Below, piece after piece: positions 22,647-38,932 of a DNA stretch of 64,000 bases. Position numbers and translations under genes: made by a program. Position 1 is the first letter of the stretch. Each line of letters starts with the position of its first letter. The stretch spans positions 3,604,386 through 3,668,385 of the forward strand of contig LR746267.1 in NCBI GenBank assembly GCA_902729315.2, given 5' to 3'. The stretch is from Spirodela intermedia. Its lineage: Eukaryota > Streptophyta > Magnoliopsida > Alismatales > Araceae. The notes under the pieces are model-generated. The model was not told where the DNA came from and did no database searches. It saw nothing but the letters and a program-made list of their open reading frames with translations.

Positions 22647-23483
22647 GCTTGCACTGTCCTTATCCCCAACCTTCTATCTTCCTTTTCATCCTCGGCTCCG
22701 GCGAGGGTATTTATGTCGTCTGTGAACCCACCAAATCTGTGGGATGAGAGAGAAGTGAAAACAAGAGCAGAAGGAAGCGGATAGGCTCGACCTCCCCCAG
22801 TGATCCTATCCGAAACACCGAACTCCGAGATATTTCCCATGCCCAACCGATATATCCGGAAATGTGTAGAGTTGACCCGGTCAAAAATCAGCGATGTGAG
22901 AGTCACGGACGGCTTATCAGATTATCTCACCCTGATTTCTTCCATTTTTCTGTCCCGGCCTATCCCCTATCGATACCTGGCAAGAAGATAAATCCCAATC
23001 TGGTTCCCTAAGCAGACGCTTTTCACATCTTTCTCGCATCAGCTGGTTCCCTTTCTTTATATGGGTTTTTTCCGTCTCACTTGATCAACTGAAAGCTCGA
23101 TCTAATGGTGCCGGAGGACCGAGGTAGCGACTGACGGTGGGAGAAGAACTCCGTGCTTGGTTTCTTCTCATCATTTATCTGAAGTTTAGATAGAATTTGC
23201 TTTCTCCCATTGAATACTTTCTAGTTGAGTGTAGACGATATTTAGATCAGAGAGAATTTGGGTGAGGGGCTCATGGCCTTGCCCCCCATCCTCTCCACCC
23301 ATATTTTTCCATGCAGCCTCATCCCTTACCATGTCTCATATTCATCATCTTTTATCCCACAATTTCTTGATTAGGCCAACTATGAGACGAATCTAATCTG
23401 TCTTAGAGTGTTTTTTTCTTCATGCATTAAATTTTCTTCATGAACTAGTGGGTGACATTCTTGGGGTTCCATCTGGGTTGCTC

Positions 23484-23514
<31 letters not shown>

Positions 23515-25473
23515 TCCATGTTGGGGTGTTAGGGTCTAGATTAGATTCTTCTCCAACATACTTGTAACTATTTATAACAATAAGTACATAAATCTATTCC
23601 TTTTTAATCTACAAACTATAAATAATGACATACAGGATCTGCCATCTCCGTTAATTGAAGAACATTAATTGCATTGGGTAATTAAAATAAAATTCTTGAA
23701 TCAACCGATTGGGTGCATAGGTTTTGCGGTTGGATCTGAACTCATGCACGAGAGATAGCTATTCAGACTAGCTCAACTGCTATATAGCCAAAAGCATGAC
23801 CCAAAGCAGTTTTATCTAACAAATCATCTTCAAACGTCTTTAAAAGAGACAGAAATACTAGAGACTTAAATTGTGAGCAAAAATAAATACCAAATCCGCA
23901 CCTGTAGGCATCCCACTAAAGCTTGAAAAGTAATCTACACTGCAATTGACTATTGCCATCCGAGGAAAGTTTCCAATAGGAACAATAGCTCAAGAATATA
24001 TTCATGCTCCAGCCTCCAATATTCCGAACTATCTCCATTCCCTCATGGAAAGTCTCCCTCTCTACCTATAACAGTATTATGATTCTATCTTCACCTTTAG
24101 TTCCCCTTCTAACTTACCCTCTTCTAGGTTGGTTTGGCAAGGGAATCAAGAACGTTTCCTGGTAAAATGAAATGGTTGTTTTGAATGATATTGTCAACCT
24201 TTTATTTTATATTTGTTCCACATAATGAAATTTCTCCCCAGCTTTCTCCATGGATGAAAGTATGTATAGTTTCAACTCAATTGTCATCTGAGACATCTTT
24301 ATACCCTTATCTGGGTTTCCATCAGGTGGGAGATGAGCAAATTATGGAAAGGTGTGACCATAAAACCTGAAGAAAATTAGGAGCCTCATGATATCTCAAA
24401 GTTTTATATCTCACAGTAGATGCCGATGACAACACCATGTTGATTGAAGGTACACATAGCAAATCTTGAGAATTTTCATCAAGGGAAAGTTTTTATTAGA
24501 TTGAAAAATATCTACCTTGAGCTACTGATCATGTGTACAATCAAAGTATAGAATTTAATATCACTAAGAAATTCATTAAACTATTCCCTGGACATCTTTT
24601 ATTACTTGAATATTTCAATACCTTTATTCATCCCAACCATGGCATTTTTTACATAATGAAAGCTGCAAGAAATTTCATAATTAATGTGTCCGCACTAGGG
24701 CCCTTATTAATATCACCCATTAGGAACGGTGCAATTTATGATACAATAATCAAATCTGTTACCAATGATGTTCTTCTACGTAATATTGAGGTTATGAACC
24801 AGATATTTCCTTCTAGACCCAGGGATTGAAGATTTAAGGCCAGACATAAAACCTAAACCAAAGTCTTTCATTCTAGTAGATTTAAGGCCAGATTTCTGCT
24901 TTCCCTTGACTTCTGCCACACCGAATAAGCCAAGAGAAACCAAAAGAGGAGAGCTTTCCTATCCTTTATCTTGATCTGGTTCTGACCAATAGAGAATCTC
25001 ACAATAAAGCACCGTTCTTCGATCCTCGCCGCTATATGTGGCTTATCCACATCTGAACTTAGGTTGAGGACCCATCTGACCTCATACAACCTCATGAATA
25101 GATAATTCAAGAACTGGTGTGATTCATATATATAGGTTACAAGTTTTAACAAGAAGATAAATTTAGAGGTCAGTGATCAATATTCAACGTGGGATCATAG
25201 CAACTTGCCAGCTGGCTTTCAGATTTCATAGCAAGATTTTCTAGCCTAGAATCACATCGAGTATCAGGACCAAGAGGCAGCATCCCGCTCAGTATTTCAC
25301 GGTCACATTGAGTACATCACGACGAACTCCATGGCCAGGTGGCAGGTGATCAAGTGGCGTTGGCTCCCCAAAGGTCGAAGGGACGTGGGCATTACACGCG
25401 TCCCCCGTCCATGGCTTGTGGTTTTTGCACGTGATCGAATATTCTCACTCCATCCTGGATCTCAGCTTCCGAG

Positions 25474-25476
<3 letters not shown>

Positions 25477-25519
<43 letters not shown>
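25477..25519. repeat. (CT)n microsatellite
   Basis: Uninterrupted CT dinucleotides, about 21 repeats. Confidence 0.95.
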
Positions 25520-25522
<3 letters not shown>

Positions 25523-26676
25523 GGGTACCCATCGAGGAAGGATGCGAAATAATGCCTTGCATTATCAACCATACACTTGAGGGGAGGAGTGTCACTCGCA
25601 GTGAAAGGAGAACGCACGGACCCTTAGTTCACAAGCATCCCCATTTCAGTTCGCCATATTTTAAAGTTCTCGACAGTCGGAAACGTCAAGGCATCGAACC
25701 AAGAGGGAGTTACGAGAACAAAAGATCGATCTTAGGTCACACTAAAGCTGTTCAATCGTTTAGGTTAGTTTCCACCTTAAAACCATGCTGAAGTTGCACC
25801 CATCTGGCCATCCTCTCACTAGGAGAATGTTAGGGAAATAAATTTGGCCGTCTTTGTCAACTTTTGATAGAAAATCTGAGAATAGATAGTATATTACCTC
25901 ACTCTCTCACGGATACTCGCAAGCACGATCATCTTCGCGTGGAAGAGAGGGGAAGGCACGAGAGCGACGCCATGAAAGGTGACAGGGAGTCGACCTCCTT
26001 TGGTCCCCATCACATGACATGGAGCGACGCTCTGTGGTCGAAGCTCAAAGAGAAGATGTTGAGGACCTGACAACTCAGATCTGACAACTCTATCAATGGC
26101 GCCTGTGTTTGTTTGGTCTCGTCTTATCTCTCACGCGTTTGCACTTGATCATGGTAGCTAGAGAGAGAGAGGGAAAGGGGGAGGGAGAGGGATAGAGAGA
26201 GGGAACCCAGAAGATATTTGGGCATCGAGGGAACCACTAACTCCACGCATGCAGTCCCACAGGACGGGCCTAGTCTATGATGAATGGTACTACACTCCCT
26301 ACATATTATTTCCTACCAAGTTATTGATAAGACCAGGAGGTGGACCCGCTGCACCTCTGATTTAATCGCCTGACAAGGTAATGATCATACTATGATCATA
26401 GTAAGTGCCATATCTCCCAGCAATGAATGAGCCCCTTAAACCCTGATACGCGTCATAAGATAGTTCTGTTCCAGTGCACGAGGCAAGAATACCCACATTC
26501 ATTATTGCATCTGCGTGGGTTTCCTTGGAACATCGCGAGAACGTAGGCTAACTAACTGGCTTTCATCATAGTTATCAATTTGATTCTACAGTTCCGGTTC
26601 TAACTATGGATCAATAAGATGAAATGAAATTCGGAGGACAACGCACGAAATTTGTCTCTCTAGTCCCTCACAAGGT

Positions 26677-26795
<119 letters not shown>

Positions 26796-27565
26796 CTATC
26801 CATCTATCTATCTAGCTATCTATCTCTCTGAACATGTGCGCGAAAAAACCGATTGCGTGGGGATTCCCAATCGCTAGACACACGGCGGCGGTGGGGACGG
26901 CAGTGGGCATAGAGAGGTCCCGGCGTTGATTTCAGCGTAATTGAACGAAGGCGACGTCTTTCTTCGACCTACCGGGACCGAGAGGGACGGCCCCATCCGA
27001 AACCACCCGTTTGCTGACTACCAGAGAGGCAGGGGGAAGTACTGTGACGGCCGGTGGCGCGGCGCTTCCCCATTGGAGCCCCCATTGCTGGCTCTAGATG
27101 TTTTCTCTCCCCTGTCAGCCTCCCCCCCCCCCTCTCACCCCCCCCTCCCCGAGTGGCCACCCTGGTTTCCCACTCCATCTGCCATGGCCATTCACCAGCA
27201 ATCGTCCTTGCTGATAATGAAGGTGACCCTGGTTTGAAAGCAATGTCGAATCGATCGAGGGAGAACGAATGAGCAACCGTAGAGGCGACCGATGAGAGGC
27301 TTACATCCGAAGAATCAACCATGGAGAAGCGATCCGGAGGAAAGCGTGGCGTCTCGTCGGAGCGTGGGGACCTTCATCCGATGGCCCAAACTCTCCAGTG
27401 GGCTCCATTCAAATCCGCAGCAGGGACGCTCTCGATGCCGTCCCTAACCCTTAGTGGCATCTCAGCCGGAGAAGATCTCGATTTTTACTGCGAAATGGCG
27501 ATCAGTTGGGACCCTTCCGATAGTAACAGGGGGGAGGGCAAGGCTCCCATGCGCAGTTTGCCACC

Positions 27566-27573
27566 TATAAAAG
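27566..27573 (+). promoter_or_regulatory. TATA box of the beta-amylase gene
   Basis: TATAAAAG in a GC-rich context, 109 bases before the start codon. A transcription start about 30 bases further on would give a leader of about 80 bases. Confidence 0.7.
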
Positions 27574-27681
27574 GGACTGGGGGCATCCAAGCTAGAACCA
27601 AGCAAAGTATCGACCTGCTCTACCACTCCAACTGCGGAGACTCCCTGCCCTTCCTCCCCCAAGCTACCCCCTCGAGAATCC

Positions 27682-30185
<2,504 letters not shown>

Positions 30186-30403
30186 TGAAACCCTAAAACC
30201 CCATCTCCTCTGTGGAGACCAAAGACGACTTCCCCTCCCTCCCTGGTCTGTGGGACGTATGAATAATCTATCTCCCCGCTGTGTTCTGTGTTGAACTCAA
30301 TAAGGCCGGTCCTCCGCCTTCTCCTCCATGAAGGGGGCGCCGAGAAGTTGTGGGTATGAATGAGAGGAGCTTTCAGAAGACTTGCTTATGTACAGTACTG
30401 TTG

Positions 30404-30487
<84 letters not shown>

Positions 30488-30740
30488 CCTCTCCCTCTCT
30501 CTCTCCCCTTTCCCTCTCCCTCTCTCTCTCTTCCCCTCTCTCTCTATCTATCTATCTATCTATCCATCCCTCTCTCTATCTATCTATCCGTCTCTCTCTC
30601 TGTATCTATCTCTCTATCTATCCATCTTTCTCACACACACTCACTCTCTCTATCTATCTATCCATCTCTCTCTCTCTCTCTGTATCTATCTATCTATCTA
30701 TCCATCTCTCTCTCTCTCTCTGTATCTATCTATCTATCTA

Positions 30741-30775
<35 letters not shown>

Positions 30776-30790
30776 CTATCTATCTATCTA

Positions 30791-30825
<35 letters not shown>

Positions 30826-31385
30826 CTATCTATCTATCTATCTATCTCTCCCTCTCTCTCTCGATATATATATATATCTTTCAACAGCACGATCCGCCAC
30901 GTTACGGAAGGGGGAAGGGGAGGGGGAGGTGAGCTTACTTTCTACGTAGAAAGGTGGCCCAATCATGGTGCGGCACGTGGCGGATGAACATTAACTTGAG
31001 CGGGCCGGGCCAGATGGAGCCAAAATTTACTGATTATTGGGCCATTCCATTAATGTCCCGAAGGCCCGTGATTGAGAACGTAAGGCCGCCGGAAGGGTGG
31101 CCCATTTCTACACAAATCCATCGATCGGACGGTTCACATTCTAAAGATCGTATCCCCCAATCTCTGCCGTTGATTCAAAGAGTACAAAAAACGCACGTAT
31201 TGTCCTTAATTAATAATATAAAGTTTTTAAGGGGTGTATTGAACATTATTCAACTGAAAGGCAACCGTTGGCATACCCCGGATAAGAAACAGAGAAAGGA
31301 TCGGCCTCCCCCTCCAGCCATCACCTTTCTCTCTCCTCTTCTCTCTCTCTCTTCTTCTTCTTCTCTCTCGTCTGTTCTCGCGGCC
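30186..31385. other. Intergenic region with large compound microsatellite
   Basis: Holds the 3' UTR of beta-amylase, then a 460-bp CT/CTAT array, then about 450 bases of ordinary sequence. The CT-rich leader of PNSL3 comes last (31330-31380). No gene. Confidence 0.7.
30409..30867. repeat. Compound (CT)n/(CTAT)n array with internal 40-50 bp units
   Basis: It starts as about 74 bases of pure CT. It then becomes CT mixed with CTAT and CCAT tetranucleotides. Within the second half a higher-order unit (CT run, TGTATCTATCTATC, CCATC) repeats at spacings of about 40, 50 and 50 bases from 30681. Long open frames through it are repeat artefacts. Confidence 0.95.
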
Positions 31386-32241
31386 ATGGCGGCGGCATTA
31401 CTGACCCGGATCGCAGGGGCCTCCCAGCTCCTCAGCTGGAGGCCGAAGTCCCTCCCCGACGGCGGGCCAATCCACAAGGAGCCCGCCGGACAGTCGCCGG
31501 AGACCGGCGCCGCCGCCGCCGCCCTGCACAAGCGGAGGAGGGCGGCGCTGCTTCTCGCCGCCGCCGCCGCCGCCGTCCTCCCGCAGCTAAGCTCCCGCAG
31601 GGCCCTCGCCGGAGACGACCAAGACAACAACGGCATGTGGCTCACCGGCCCTCTTCCCGTCCCCTCCGTCACCAACAGTGAGCCCCCCCTCTCCCTCTAC
31701 CTCTTCCTCTCTCTACCCCGAAGCTTTCTCTCTCATAGGCGGCGCTGGGTTGCAGAGATTGCGAACGCGGCGACGGGGACCCGGTCGTTCCTGCGGAAGG
31801 GGATATACGCGGCGGATGTCGGCGCCGCCGCCACCGCCTTCCGGGTAAAGCACTACGCCTTCGATCTCCTGGCTCTGGAGGACATGATCGGAAAGGACAC
31901 CTGGAACTACTTCAGCAAGTACCTCTGCCTCAAAGCCACCGTCATGTACTACGACTTCGATAAGCTCATCTCCGCCGCCGCCGCCGGCGACCAGCAGCCC
32001 CTCACCGACCTCGCCTCCCAGCTCTTCGACAGCGTCGAGAAGGTCAACCGGCGACCCCCATCTTCTTCCTCTTCTTCTTCTTCCTTCTTCTTACCGTCAT
32101 GGAAAAGATCCTAAGAGGAGATGTGGATCGTCGCCATGGCAGCTGGAGGACGCCGTGAAGAGGCGGAGCGCCGCCGAGACTCAGGCCTGCTACGCTGACA
32201 CCAAGGTTGTTCTGCAGGAGGTGATGGCGAGGATGGCGTAG
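31386..32241 (+). CDS. PNSL3: Photosynthetic NDH subunit of lumenal location 3 (PsbQ-like)
   Basis: Three exons, 31386..31677, 31756..32042, 32143..32241 (introns phase 1 and phase 0); 225 aa. PNSL3 is a PsbQ-family lumenal subunit of the chloroplast NDH complex, needed for NDH-photosystem I supercomplex function. The N-terminus is a bipartite lumenal transit peptide: an Ala/Ser-rich stromal part, then a twin-arginine motif (residues ~50-52) with an Ala/Leu core ending RRALA (about 71-75), fitting Tat export and cleavage after Ala75. The mature part contains GMWLTGPLPVPSV, TGTRSFLRKGIYAADVG, HYAFDLLALEDMIG and YYDFDKLISAAA. It ends with a 32-residue final exon (LEDAVKRRSAAETQ to VMARMA), matching Arabidopsis PNSL3 well. 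Exon layout is the same as in the PsbQ gene at 41.2 kb. Convergent with the kinesin gene. Confidence 0.94.
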
Positions 32242-32342
32242 GGCGGCGGCGGCGATGTTCTTCCCTGCAATCCGAATCTGCCATTTATATGTAGATATAA
32301 TCATCGGAGCACGATGATGTTCTTCCTCCCGATGTTCTACCC

Positions 32343-33015
32343 CAATCTGTCAGATTTCGGCCCTGGAGACTGAAAAATCCTTGGAGATTCATTTCTGGGG
32401 AGAACCCAGTTCTTGAATTTGCTAGAACAGGAGAGATGATGTTAAAAAAAATACAAATCAGATCTCCGGGTCTATAGAGTTCTTGAATCAGTTCGTCGGA
32501 AGTCAACGGCACCTGATGCTGAATCAAACCAGGAGGTTGGTCACTCTGACGCGGAAAGAACAAGATGATGAAGAAACGATCTTCCACAATCTGTCGGATT
32601 TCTGCCCTGGAAACTGAAAAATCTGTGGAGATTCATTTCTGGGGAGAACCAGTTCTTGAATCAGTTCGTCAGAAGTCAACGGCACCTGATGCTGAACCAA
32701 ACCGGTTGGTCACTCTGACGCGGGAAGAAGAAGATGATGAAGTAATGATCTTCCCCAATCTGTCAGAGATGTCTGCACTGGAGACTGAAAAATCCGTGGA
32801 GATTCATTTCTGAGAACCCAGTTCTTGAATTTGCTAGAACAGGAGAGATGGTGTTAAAAATACAATCAGATTTCCGGTTCTATACAGGAACCAGCCAGTT
32901 CATCAGAAGTAATCGGCGCCCTAAATACTCCCAACTCGACAGGCATTGAAGCCCTAATGCTGAATCAAACGAGGAGATTGATCACTCTGACCGGGGGGGT
33001 GAGGAAGATGATGAG
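32343..33015. repeat. Three-copy imperfect tandem repeat, units ~170-260 bp
   Basis: Copies begin at the landmark CAATCTGTC at 32343, 32587 and 32756. Each contains CTGGAGACTGAAAAATC (with one variant), GGAGATTCATTTCTG, AGTTCTTGAAT, GATGCTGAA and GGTCACTCTGACGCG or a variant. Copy 2 lacks about 75 internal bases present in copies 1 and 3 (the block with GCTAGAACAGGAGAGATG). The array fills the spacer between the convergent PNSL3 and kinesin genes and reaches to within ~25 bases of the kinesin stop codon. Confidence 0.9.
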
Positions 33016-33037
33016 GATATGGAGGAGCCCTTCTCTC

Positions 33038-36000
33038 TCAGCCGCAGCTCAGCCGGGAGTCCGCCGCACGTGGCAGCTGCTGCTGCTGCGTCTGACGGCG
33101 GGGCACGCCGATCTCACAGGCGTTGACCCTCGCCGCAAAACGGAGCGAACAGATCGACTCCCCCGTGGAGGACGACTCGGGGGCGATATTGACGAACATC
33201 AGCGTCTTGGCGTCGCCACCAAGGCAGGGCTGCCATATAGATTATTCCAATCCGATGTCAAAACCATAGCCCAAGGCAGGTCAACTATAATAAATCACCC
33301 GTCAACGACTAAATTACCAAAGTCAAAGGGCCATTCACGAAAACCATACCTGGAGAAGGTAGGTCAACTTGGAGTTCCTATAGGGGACGTGATCTTCCTT
33401 CTTGGCAATGGAAAATATCACGTCACTCAGTGCAGATAGACTCTTGTTGATCGCCTGGGGATTAGATGGCAAAAACCCAGTAAGGGAAAGTCAGCGCAGA
33501 CCCTGCATGTCTGGATAAGATAGAGAGAGAGGGAGAGATGCATGATCATGCCTGGGTCTCCTTCAGGCGGTCCCCAGTCGAGCCGCTCTTGGCCAGCCGC
33601 TCGCTCCCAGCGAGGTCAATAAGGTTGAGCACGCCTTGTACCTGTTGCTCTGTGCTCTGTAATAAAGCAGGCTTTTTTTAGCAAATAATTACAGATTTAC
33701 GATCTAAACCGATGAACTGCAATGAACACATTTCGCACCTCGTTGACCCCGGAGATTCGCAAGGTGAACACGAAGTGACTTCTCGACGACTGCTCGTTCA
33801 TATGGGTCTTACCCACAGATCTGCAGCAGAAATCAATACCACAAGTCAACGTCCAAGTGATCGATACCCTCAAGACAATATTCCCCAAAATAAAATATGC
33901 ATCTCTTCTGCAAGTCAAGCTCATTCAAAAGTCAACGCAGAGCAACTCGTAGATGACTGCCCATTCACAAATGTGCAGAGATCCGCAAGAAAGATCATTC
34001 CAAAAAAAATGCACAGCAAAATGATCAGTGCTCTGATCATTCCAGAAGAATTAGCCCTCTAATCATCAGTGAACCCTCTAACAATATGTTCTTCGAGGAA
34101 ACCATAGATTTTTGCAACAACAACCAAATCATAGAAATCTTTACTCGAAAGAGGAAAAATTAGGATCCGTATTATACTCCATCAACGAAGAACTGGTCCC
34201 ACTTGTCCTATTTATGAAGGATCAGCTGAGTTCTATGAACAGTTGAAGAATCGGGCAGATCTTTCTGGTCAACGCCATGTGTCAGACAACTTGGATGAGG
34301 TAAGTTCCCTCGTGAGAAATTCCAACAAAATGGGAAAGTCTACAGATGGAAAAAATTATCACATGAAACCTGGGAGGTGCAAAGTATTCTTCAAGGGCTA
34401 TGGAAAATTTACCACTATTTATGGAAAATTATGTGAAATATCAGCTAGAGAGTGAAGGTGAATCATCCCAAGCTCACTCAGACGGATACGACAGTTTATC
34501 ACAAAATAGATTCAAGCGAGGAAGTTTTCAGAAGGATACCTGCTCTGCGCAGCCTTGTTGAGGAGATAAGAAACCTCCTTGATACTGCACACATCCACAA
34601 CGGTAAGGTCGGAGACAACTGTATTGCCATTCTGATCATGTTTAATCGTATATTGCTTCCCAAGGTTTGCATTTATGTCAGGTCCAGCGGATCTATTCGC
34701 TGATAGCAAGTCCCTGATTGTCTCATTGTATATTTCCAGCATAGACGCCTGTTCATCACCGAAAAACCAAAAAGGGTTGTAACCCAGGTCAACGCGACAA
34801 AAAGGGAAATTTATCCAAAATGGGAGTTGTAGAGTCAAACCTGCATCTTGTATCTCCAACCCTGAGATGAAAGTACTTGGCTGCTCTGAAATATCTGTTC
34901 CAACGAGCGAGGTATCAGCCCCTTCTGCTCTGATTCCTCTGTCTTCCCCATCATTGTATACGTCTTCCCAGAACCAGTCTGACCATACGCGAAAATGCAC
35001 ACCTGTAATCGTAATCAATCAAGAGGATGAATAACAACGAGTAGTATAAAAATTTAAATAAAATGAAAAAAAAGGTCAACTTCTTCTTCTCCTTCTCGGA
35101 GCAACAACATAGAGTGAGAAAAACTCTTACAACCTTATAGCCGTCAAGAGCGCTCTGAACGAGCTGCGAAATTTCCACAAACACATCCTCCTGGCTAGCT
35201 CCATGGTCAAACACTTTGTCAAATGTGAATGGATACTTTTGACCTATTGATGAAAGCAGGGGAGCGAATTGAGCAACTAGATAAATATAAAGCGGTCAAA
35301 GCAACTTAAAACGGCAAAAAGATGCATAGTGTGATGTACCATTGTGGGTCAAATCAATGCCCCGGCCTAGGGATTCAAGCGATGAAGGATAAGAAACAAC
35401 ACTGGTTTCTAATCCACTGTCATCATCATCAGGGTGCAGAGGACGCACCCGGCAAAATACCCGGATATTGCCTTTCAGTTCCTACAGAAGAAGTTTTGGC
35501 TTCGTAAAAACAAGCAAACATACCCGCTGAAACATTAATGGACGACCCAGAAGTGGAAAACAAAAGTTACCAAAATAGTATTATGTAGCTTCTTTCGCAA
35601 CTTCTCAGCTTCAAGTATTTGCAGTTCAGAATCAGAAAGACGACCTTGTAGCTCACGTATAATCCTTTTTTGCTTCTCAAACTCCGCAATGGTCTCCACT
35701 GCGGTTGAATCAGCCAACTAAACGTAGAAAACAATGTGAAGATTAAAACGCGAATTAAAAGCGTGCGGTCAATAATTAGAGAGAATCCAATAAGACTCTG
35801 GGATCATAGAATAATTTATAAATGATACAGTTGCCTCTAACCTGTAACTTCTCATTTGCTGCTTCAAGCTGGCATTGTAATAATTGAATCTGGCTCCTTT
35901 GAGAAGAGCAGGCAGACTAAAATAAAAGATGTCGAACAAGATCAGTACAATTATCGGTCGAGCATACGTATTACATAGGGAATCAACAGCATACCTCAAG

Positions 36001-38598
36001 AGTATCATTTCTGGTTGTTAAATTGGCCAATTCAAGGGAGGATTTTCCTGTACATTCTTTGTATTTCGTCAATTCGGAATGCAAGGATTGCACATGGGCC
36101 AACTGCGAGTCACGATCTTCTCTTATCAGCCTTACTTCTCCACGAAGCTGCTCCACATTACTCTTCAACTCTTCTTTCTCTCGCACAGCATCTTGCTGAG
36201 AAGCCTGATCAAAACAAGCTCAACAAAGTATGAATAGATGTTGTGAGCGTTGCCAGATAAATGCGTAACATTTGCTTTTTGTAGCCAATATTTTATTCAT
36301 GTAGGTGGCACGATAGCTTTGATGAAACAGTCCATATTTACAAAACGTAACAGCAGGACAGCCAATAGTCACAAAAGCTGAAGGAGGGAAATATAGGGCT
36401 TAAAAATATGATATTTAAATTTATTTAAAATAATAATAAAAGTCCAAGGGCATGGAATTTTGCACACATAGTTTTCAGTGGCAAGAAATGAAGAAGACAA
36501 TGCTGAGAAACAAATAAAATTAACTTTTAGGCAGCTGATTAACGAAGCAGTCGTCATTTGTGCAAAATTTAGAGAGATCTACATTGAACTGGAGGGTGGG
36601 CGGGCCCTCACTGCTGCAGATGAGTTTGGTCAACGATACACGTAGCTAGTCCATAATTTTCTCCACAATGGCAGCCGAATGGATGATGTTTTTACGTAAT
36701 TCCTGGCTTATTCCCTCACTGATAGATTCGGAATGTCCCCATCACCCTTCCCCCAAGTGTTGCACAACCCAATGTTCATAAAAAGAAACGATGCAATATG
36801 AACAAATGGAAACATATGAGTTCGCGAAATCAGTCATCGAACACACCTGTTATTATCATACACTAATGGCAAGAAGCATGATCCTGAACAGCAAATGGAA
36901 TATCCCATATCCACAAACTCTCTTACACATCAAAAAAGTACAGCCATTTTCTGATAACAGTGAGATTTCTCTAAAACACGAGCCAGAACCTGAAGCTCGA
37001 GTGTAATAGAGGATAGAATGTATTTATAAAAAATATTTAACTAGAATCCGCTTCACACTGATATAGCAATATCATAGTAACTCACCCTTGAGGAGGCTAA
37101 CTGTTCTTGGAGCAAGCTGCAGTGGGCCCTCGAACCGCTCAATGCCTCGGTCATTGTTGTCTTCTCTTTTTGCAATTTTGTTATGGTTTCACTATTAGAA
37201 GCGGCATCGTTTTGAAGCTTGCTGTTGTACTGTTGCAAGCTTGTGTTATACTCCTGAAGCCTTTTATTGATATCCTGAAGTGTCTTTATCTGGTATAAAC
37301 AAAATTGGATTATATTTCAACCATATGGAAATGGCGAAAGCCAAGATAAGCGATAAGAACCTCAAACAAACCATCTGACCGACCTGTTGTTCAGCATTCA
37401 ATGCCTCTACTTGTGCTTTCCTAAGCTCTTCTGATAAGGCATCTCTTGATTTCTCTACGCTACTCCTCAGCTCCACTTCTTTATTATGACTATCAATTGC
37501 GAACTGCATGCTTAAATAAATTACTATAGATGAAAAGGCAAAGATGCGTCCCAGGCCGAGGAAAGGTATGATACGCACCAATTTATCTGCTTCTTCCTTC
37601 TCCAAACTCTCCCGTAAAGAAGCATTAATCTGCTTCATGTTATCAAGCTCCACTGTCAGTTGTTCTTCTCTCTCTTTCATCTGAGCCGCTGATGAAATGA
37701 GATGCCATCGGGAAAAAAAAATAATCATTCGCCAAATTTTAACAATTTAAAAATAAACAAAATTATTGCCAGAAATGAATGTGATATCACAAATCTTAGA
37801 CGCAACTCCGACCAACACGACCATCGTGTTTTACGTATGGTTTGCCATCTGGCCAATTTTATTTTATTTTTTTAGAGAAATGTAAAGATATTACCGAGAT
37901 CTGCACATTGTTTCTCCGCGGATTCTATCGTGCTCTGGAGCTTAAGCTGTTCCTCCTGAAGCCGATCTTCTCGATCTTCAAACCACTTGATGCAAGCTCT
38001 AAGCTTTTTGATGTACTCCATCATCTGTTCACATTTAGCCTGTACAGCGCAGAGGGAAACAAATAGGTACAGAGGACAAGCAAGGAGATGAACTATACTA
38101 TAGGTTAAACTCTCTTAAATAACCAACTCGCGAGCAAAAGGGCTTACCTTGTCGGTCTTGTTTTTGCCCTTCATTTTCTCGTTCAGCAGACGCTCGACAT
38201 CCTCCCTGGAGGTGAACTCCAATCCAACTCCGGCGCTCCCTCCGTCGGGGCATGCAGAGTCCCCTGCCGCCGGATGGGGCACCACATTGGCCCCGGAATT
38301 AACGGCGGCAAGCACAGTACGCGGACGTAGATTGTTGATCACGGGGGTCGCCATTTTACCGACGATCCTCCTCCTCTTGTCCATTCGCCCCTCATCAACG
38401 TTCTCCTTCTTCTGCACACGAAAATTCCATTCAAAATTGAAGGGGGAAAAGCCAGCGAAGGAACAATCACTCAAAACGAGAGCTGTCAAAGAAAGCAAGC
38501 CCCGAGAGCAGAGGAGCCGACTGGGAGTAAGCAACTATTACACGTGAGGGGCTGCGAGGCAGCGCGGGCGGAGGCCTGTTCTGGTTCCTGGATGCCAT
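33038..38598 (-). CDS. ATK1: Minus-end-directed kinesin, KIN-14 (ATK1/ATK3-like)
   Basis: Seventeen exons (minus): 38598-38542, 38411-38148, 38039-37895, 37688-37579, 37503-37384, 37289-37086, 36204-35995, 35916-35842, 35717-35571, 35481-35340, 35243-35134, 35002-34841, 34748-34540, 33820-33739, 33656-33552, 33454-33350, 33229-33038; 812 aa. This is a C-terminal-motor kinesin that organises spindle and phragmoplast microtubules. The start [10 protein letters not shown] matches Arabidopsis ATK1. A basic tail (residues 1-107, KRRR) precedes a coiled coil (about 110-440). The neck [20 protein letters not shown] leads into the motor. Motor motifs: P-loop GQTGSGKT (535-542), switch I NEQSSRSH (660-667), switch II DLAGSE (693-698). 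All introns are GT-AG except after exon 15, whose donor is GC. The C-terminus carries a short QQQQ run and ends SRLSCG. Confidence 0.96.
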
Positions 38599-38883
38599 CT
38601 TCAGCAACCAGTGAACTGGATCGGAACTGAAGCCGTAGAGGGCTGGGCCCCGGAATGGAACGGGACACGGAGAACAGTGTAGGAGATCCGGTCGTCCACC
38701 AGATCTCCCCGGACAAACCGAAACTGTCACGACGGCAACACGGCTTCCCCTACTCCTCTCACGTCCTCAGGGACCCGCTGGAGACTAGGGATCCATAACG
38801 CAGATCTCGGGAGGTATCCTTGCTAAACTTCTCTGCATTTCTCCCCCTCCCCGTTTCGACCAGCGGCGCTAAGCAGAGCTTAC

Positions 38884-38891
<8 letters not shown>

Positions 38892-38932
<41 letters not shown>

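Noticed and set aside
23700-23790. SINE-like stretch with A-box/B-box resemblance (minus strand)
   Set aside because: Both boxes are degenerate and no tail or target-site duplication was seen.
24533-24829. 98-codon AT-rich frame
   Set aside because: No recognisable domain, AT-driven codon use unlike the genes here, no splice partners.
30350-30987. Two ~200-codon frames of Ser/Leu and Tyr/Ile repeats
   Set aside because: Translations of the CT/CTAT microsatellite; no non-repeat protein sequence.
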